64,000 bases of DNA, from the NCBI GenBank assembly GCA_013399855.1, contig VXAY01006162.1, positions 362,843 to 426,842 of the forward strand. The letters run 5' to 3'. A program made the position numbers and the translations under genes. The stretch is from Oxyruncus cristatus (lineage: Eukaryota > Chordata > Aves > Passeriformes > Cotingidae). How positions within the stretch are numbered: position 1 is the first letter of the stretch; the number at the start of each line of letters is the position of its first letter. Positions 60,901 through 64,000 of this stretch are shown here, piece by piece. Below the pieces are notes generated by a model. It saw only the letters and a list, made by a program, of their open reading frames with translations. It had not been told where the DNA came from and did no database searches.

Positions 60901-63900
60901 GGGTCTGGCACACGCTGGGGGCACGCTGTCCATGTCCCTTGTCCCTCCCCTGGCGTGGATCAGCAGGGAACGGCCAGAGTTTGGGGTCCAAACATCCCGC
61001 TGAGTTCTGAGCCCACGAGGGGGAGCCGCAGCTCGGTGCCAACAGAGGCCAAAGGCAAAGTGCAGGGGCACATCGTGCCGAGTGACTCAGAGGCACAGCT
61101 GAGTCACAGCCTGCCGTGGTTCCTCCTGTGATGGGAGCGGGTCAGACACCGTGTTGGAGACCGTGCTTGGATTCATGATCCAAGTCATTGTGTTCGGGCT
61201 CCTCGTTTGCTTCATGAGGAGGAAGCGTGAGATGAGGGGAAAACCAGCTCCCGGTTCTCACTTGTGAGGGCACTGCTAGGGAAAAAAAATCCAAGGAAAC
61301 CCACCTCTATAGCACAAGGGGATGACACTTTCTCTGCTGGAGCCCCTCAGAAGTCCATGGAGGTACAGCTGGTGTATCCAGCATTTCCAGGGTAGCAGGA
61401 CTCGTCAGCTAAGATTGCCTAAGGTGTGTGGAGCTGCTGCAGCTCATGAGGGTACAGCCCTCCTACTCCAGAGCCTGCAGGAGCAGGTCTGCAGAGGGTT
61501 TAGGTGTTGCCGTGCCTAAAAAATCCGAACTCATCCCACAAACCCCAGCGCCCTGGACAATAAATGACACTGAAGAGCCGAGTGCAGGAGCTAATGGCGA
61601 GTGGGCTGACATCAGACCTCAACTTTGCAACCCACAGGGTTGGTGTTTGGGGCTGTGCTCCTCCAGAGGGAGGGACACCTCATTTGTGAGTCCTCTGGAT
61701 GGAGGCACAGATATCCACCAGCGCATCCCGAGCTTCCCTGGCGGCACCACTGGAGTTAAATGACGCGGCAGATCCTCACTCTCCAGTAGGTATTTGCTGG
61801 CCATAACCCGGTGATTCCAGGCTGTAGAGCAGAAGTAATCCATAGTCACTGGGCAAACTTTCCCAAGAGCTTATTCAGGAGAGAAAGCCGTGCTGCATCG
61901 GCAGCGCTGTGAGCAGGGGAGCTGCTGGAGCCGGCTGATATTTCAACACGACCGAGTATTTTTAGAGCCATCCTATGGTGCAGGATTTTTAACTTCCATT
62001 TCACAGCCCTTGAAGCCTGGCAAACTTTCATTAACATTTGATGCCTTGAAGTCATGCGAGGTCTTTGGGGGGAAAGGGAGGGGAAGGAGGAAAAAGAAGT
62101 ACACCTTTCTGGGGCGTGTAGTTTGCAAAGTTGCTGGGAAGCTTAGAAGAAACCTCCAATCCCTCCTTTCTGTACCAGGGGGTTTTAAAGTACCCAAACC
62201 ATTCAGAAAACATAGCGGGAATCCCAAACCGTGGCTGGATGGAAGATCCTTACTTAATTAACTGAACATGTGAAATACCTGGAGTGTCTTTGACCCTTGG
62301 CGAGATTGAAGCACTTCTTAAACAGAAAGCTCGCCACCTTACAAGGATTATGCCTCTCTTCTTGGCCCATTATTAGACAACTTTGCTAATATAGGGCTCT
62401 TTGCCCCATAAATCCCCGAATTATTTATAAGCCATCCTAGAGAGGAGAACACGGGCCACGGAGAAGTTAAAGGATTTGCTCCCAGTTCCCACTGCACTCG
62501 CTGCCATTTCTGCTCAGCACGAAGTAAGGTTTTTTCTGCCCAAATTTTTAACTGGTGAAAACGCTGCTTCCCCGGCTACAAGGCAGACTCTCAACTGGAA
62601 AATAAATTAACAGAAACTGTATTTTCCCCCCCTCTAAATATACACACACATACACACACACACAGAGCGCGTCTCTTCGCACACAACCAAGATTTTTCAT
62701 AGGCTGAGGGAGTAGGAAGAAGAGACGTATTTTTGTCTCCTTGGCAAAAATACACTGGCAGCACACCACTGAGTTGTAAAGATTGAGTAAGTACCAGAGC
62801 ATGGCCCCGTTAAGCAGGTTTTGGAAAGCTGCCCTTTGGCTGCCTGTGCCTGTCTGCCAGGGATGCTGCCCTGGGGGTGCTCAGCGTGGGGGACCCCAAA
62901 CAGCCCCTACAGGCTCCTGAGGTGGAAGAGGAGGTTGCAATACCTGGAAATGAGGAGTTGTCAGCTCTGCACCGTGCCAGGTGAAGTGTCTGAAGGGGAG
63001 AGGAGCTGTGAACCTCCCCCTGTGCATGGCAGCGTTCCCGGGAGGTCGGAGCTGCTGCCCGTCTCCTCAGCCGGGCACCTCTCGGGAGGCCTGGCCAAGG
63101 TGGCGACAAAATGGTCCCCTCCTGCATTCAAAACTCAGGAGGAAATATGGTCCCCAAGATGCTGTTACACCAGGGCAGGGGGAAGGACAAAGGGCTGAGG
63201 GGCAAAGGGATGTGAGGGAGGCAGTGGCACAACAGCCGTGGCAACAGGGCACGGGGTGCCCGCCTTATGTCCAGCCTTCCCAGCAAAAGGAAAATGCCTT
63301 GCTTTTCTCTTCCCAGACACTTCCATGTCATCCTAGGACATTGAAAAGCAATAAGCATTCCTGGTTACAATGGCAGATGTGCCTGATGCTGGTAAGGGCT
63401 GGGACTCTCAGATACATTATTTAGATCAAATTCCGAGATCCCAGATTGGATTGCTCGGAGCTCCCGCCACCATTATCCCTCCCCAGTGCAGGTAGAGACA
63501 TTTCATAGTAAAATGCAATTCTGAAATGCTGGAAGTAAACTCAGAAATCTCGACAATAAAATATTTATGCATCTGTGCTTTAGTGCATTGTAATTTTGCA
63601 TGATATGTTTTGCTTTTCAAGACTGACTGGATTAAGGCACTTCAGATTCATTAAAAACATTTTCCCAAATGCTGTTTCTACGAATATTGTTGGGCCACTC
63701 TGTTTAGTTGTATTTATTAGCTGGTGTAACAAGGAAGTTACGTCTTCCATAAACCTGAGAGGAACCCGCTTAAATATGTTGCTCTGAATCTCAGCAGAGA
63801 AGAAAACAGTTCTCATGAATAATTAAAGCTAAAAGAGGTCATGCTGGTTTTGCAGCCTCATTTTTATTTGTCACTGCTTAGTTTGCATTAGGAAATGGGA

Positions 63901-64000
63901 AGTTTCAGGTGCAGGAGCCAAATGGAATCTCTTCTGCATGTGTTCATTTAAACAGATCTATTTGGGAGCCGTCTCCATTTTTATGTATGAGGCCGTTTGT
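54903..64000 (+). other. CACNG4: CACNG4 intron 1, distal part (to window end)
   Basis: Mostly unique AT-rich sequence, with a GC-richer block at about 60790-61260, a CA repeat at 62640-62663 and another GC-richer block at 62820-63260. No CACNG4 exon, tRNA or mobile element was recognised, so exon 2 should lie to the right of the window. Confidence 0.7.
62640..62663 (+). repeat. (CA)n microsatellite
   Basis: Imperfect CA/TACACA repeat of about 24 nt. Confidence 0.8.

Noticed and set aside
43794..64000. CACNG4 exons 2-4 or CACNG1 within the window
   Set aside because: No frame shows the expected KGHCF...NHFPEDNDYD block or the later membrane segments, so these exons are taken to lie to the right.
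1..64000. tRNA, rRNA, CRISPR, bacterial-type operons or endogenous retroviral genes
   Set aside because: None of the expected sequence signatures was seen; the window is a vertebrate genomic segment with only CR1 remnants as mobile DNA.

Overview
This looks like nuclear DNA from a bird. Three CR1 LINE fragments are present, one with the ATTCTRTG-like octamer that closes avian CR1 elements. The two genes found are single-copy vertebrate genes with compact GT-AG introns. Two short N runs (19775-19848 and 43441-43519) mark a draft assembly. I cannot name the species. Both genes lie on the + strand and encode claudin-fold four-transmembrane proteins of the voltage-gated calcium channel gamma / TARP family, which are auxiliary subunits of AMPA receptors.

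Layout. (1) 1-6524 is 5' flank with no protein I can recognise. (2) 6543-10059 is a complete CACNG5 (TARP gamma-5, type II). It has five coding exons with intron phases 1,1,1,0 and a predicted 275-residue product, the length I recall for mammalian gamma-5. A probable 3' UTR runs on to about 11.9 kb. (3) About 11.9-43.06 kb is a gene-poor spacer with simple repeats, one CR1 copy (about 23.85-24.13 kb), an isolated CpG cluster (31.68-31.81 kb) and some enhancer-like AT-rich stretches. It also holds one small candidate transcription unit at 24.46-24.74 kb: a TATA box, two short exons with an open frame across the splice, and a poly(A) signal. (4) 43.06-43.20 kb is a CR1 fragment abutting a strong CpG island (about 43.19-44.26 kb), which is the promoter and first coding exon of CACNG4 (TARP gamma-4, type I; codons 1-74 plus one base, 43571-43793). 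(5) From 43794 to the right end is CACNG4 intron 1. Later CACNG4 exons were not found and should lie to the right.

The order CACNG5 then CACNG4, same strand, is the conserved vertebrate TARP cluster. From that synteny PRKCA is expected to the left, and the rest of CACNG4, CACNG1 and HELZ to the right. The two genes share the W..GLW..C claudin-type first extracellular loop but belong to different TARP classes.

The most speculative but interesting items are two unannotated TATA-driven small-ORF units (24455-24745 and 54457-54902), the orphan CpG cluster with an RFX X-box-like site, an upstream ORF overlapping the CACNG4 start codon, and a decayed 20-nt minisatellite in CACNG4 intron 1.
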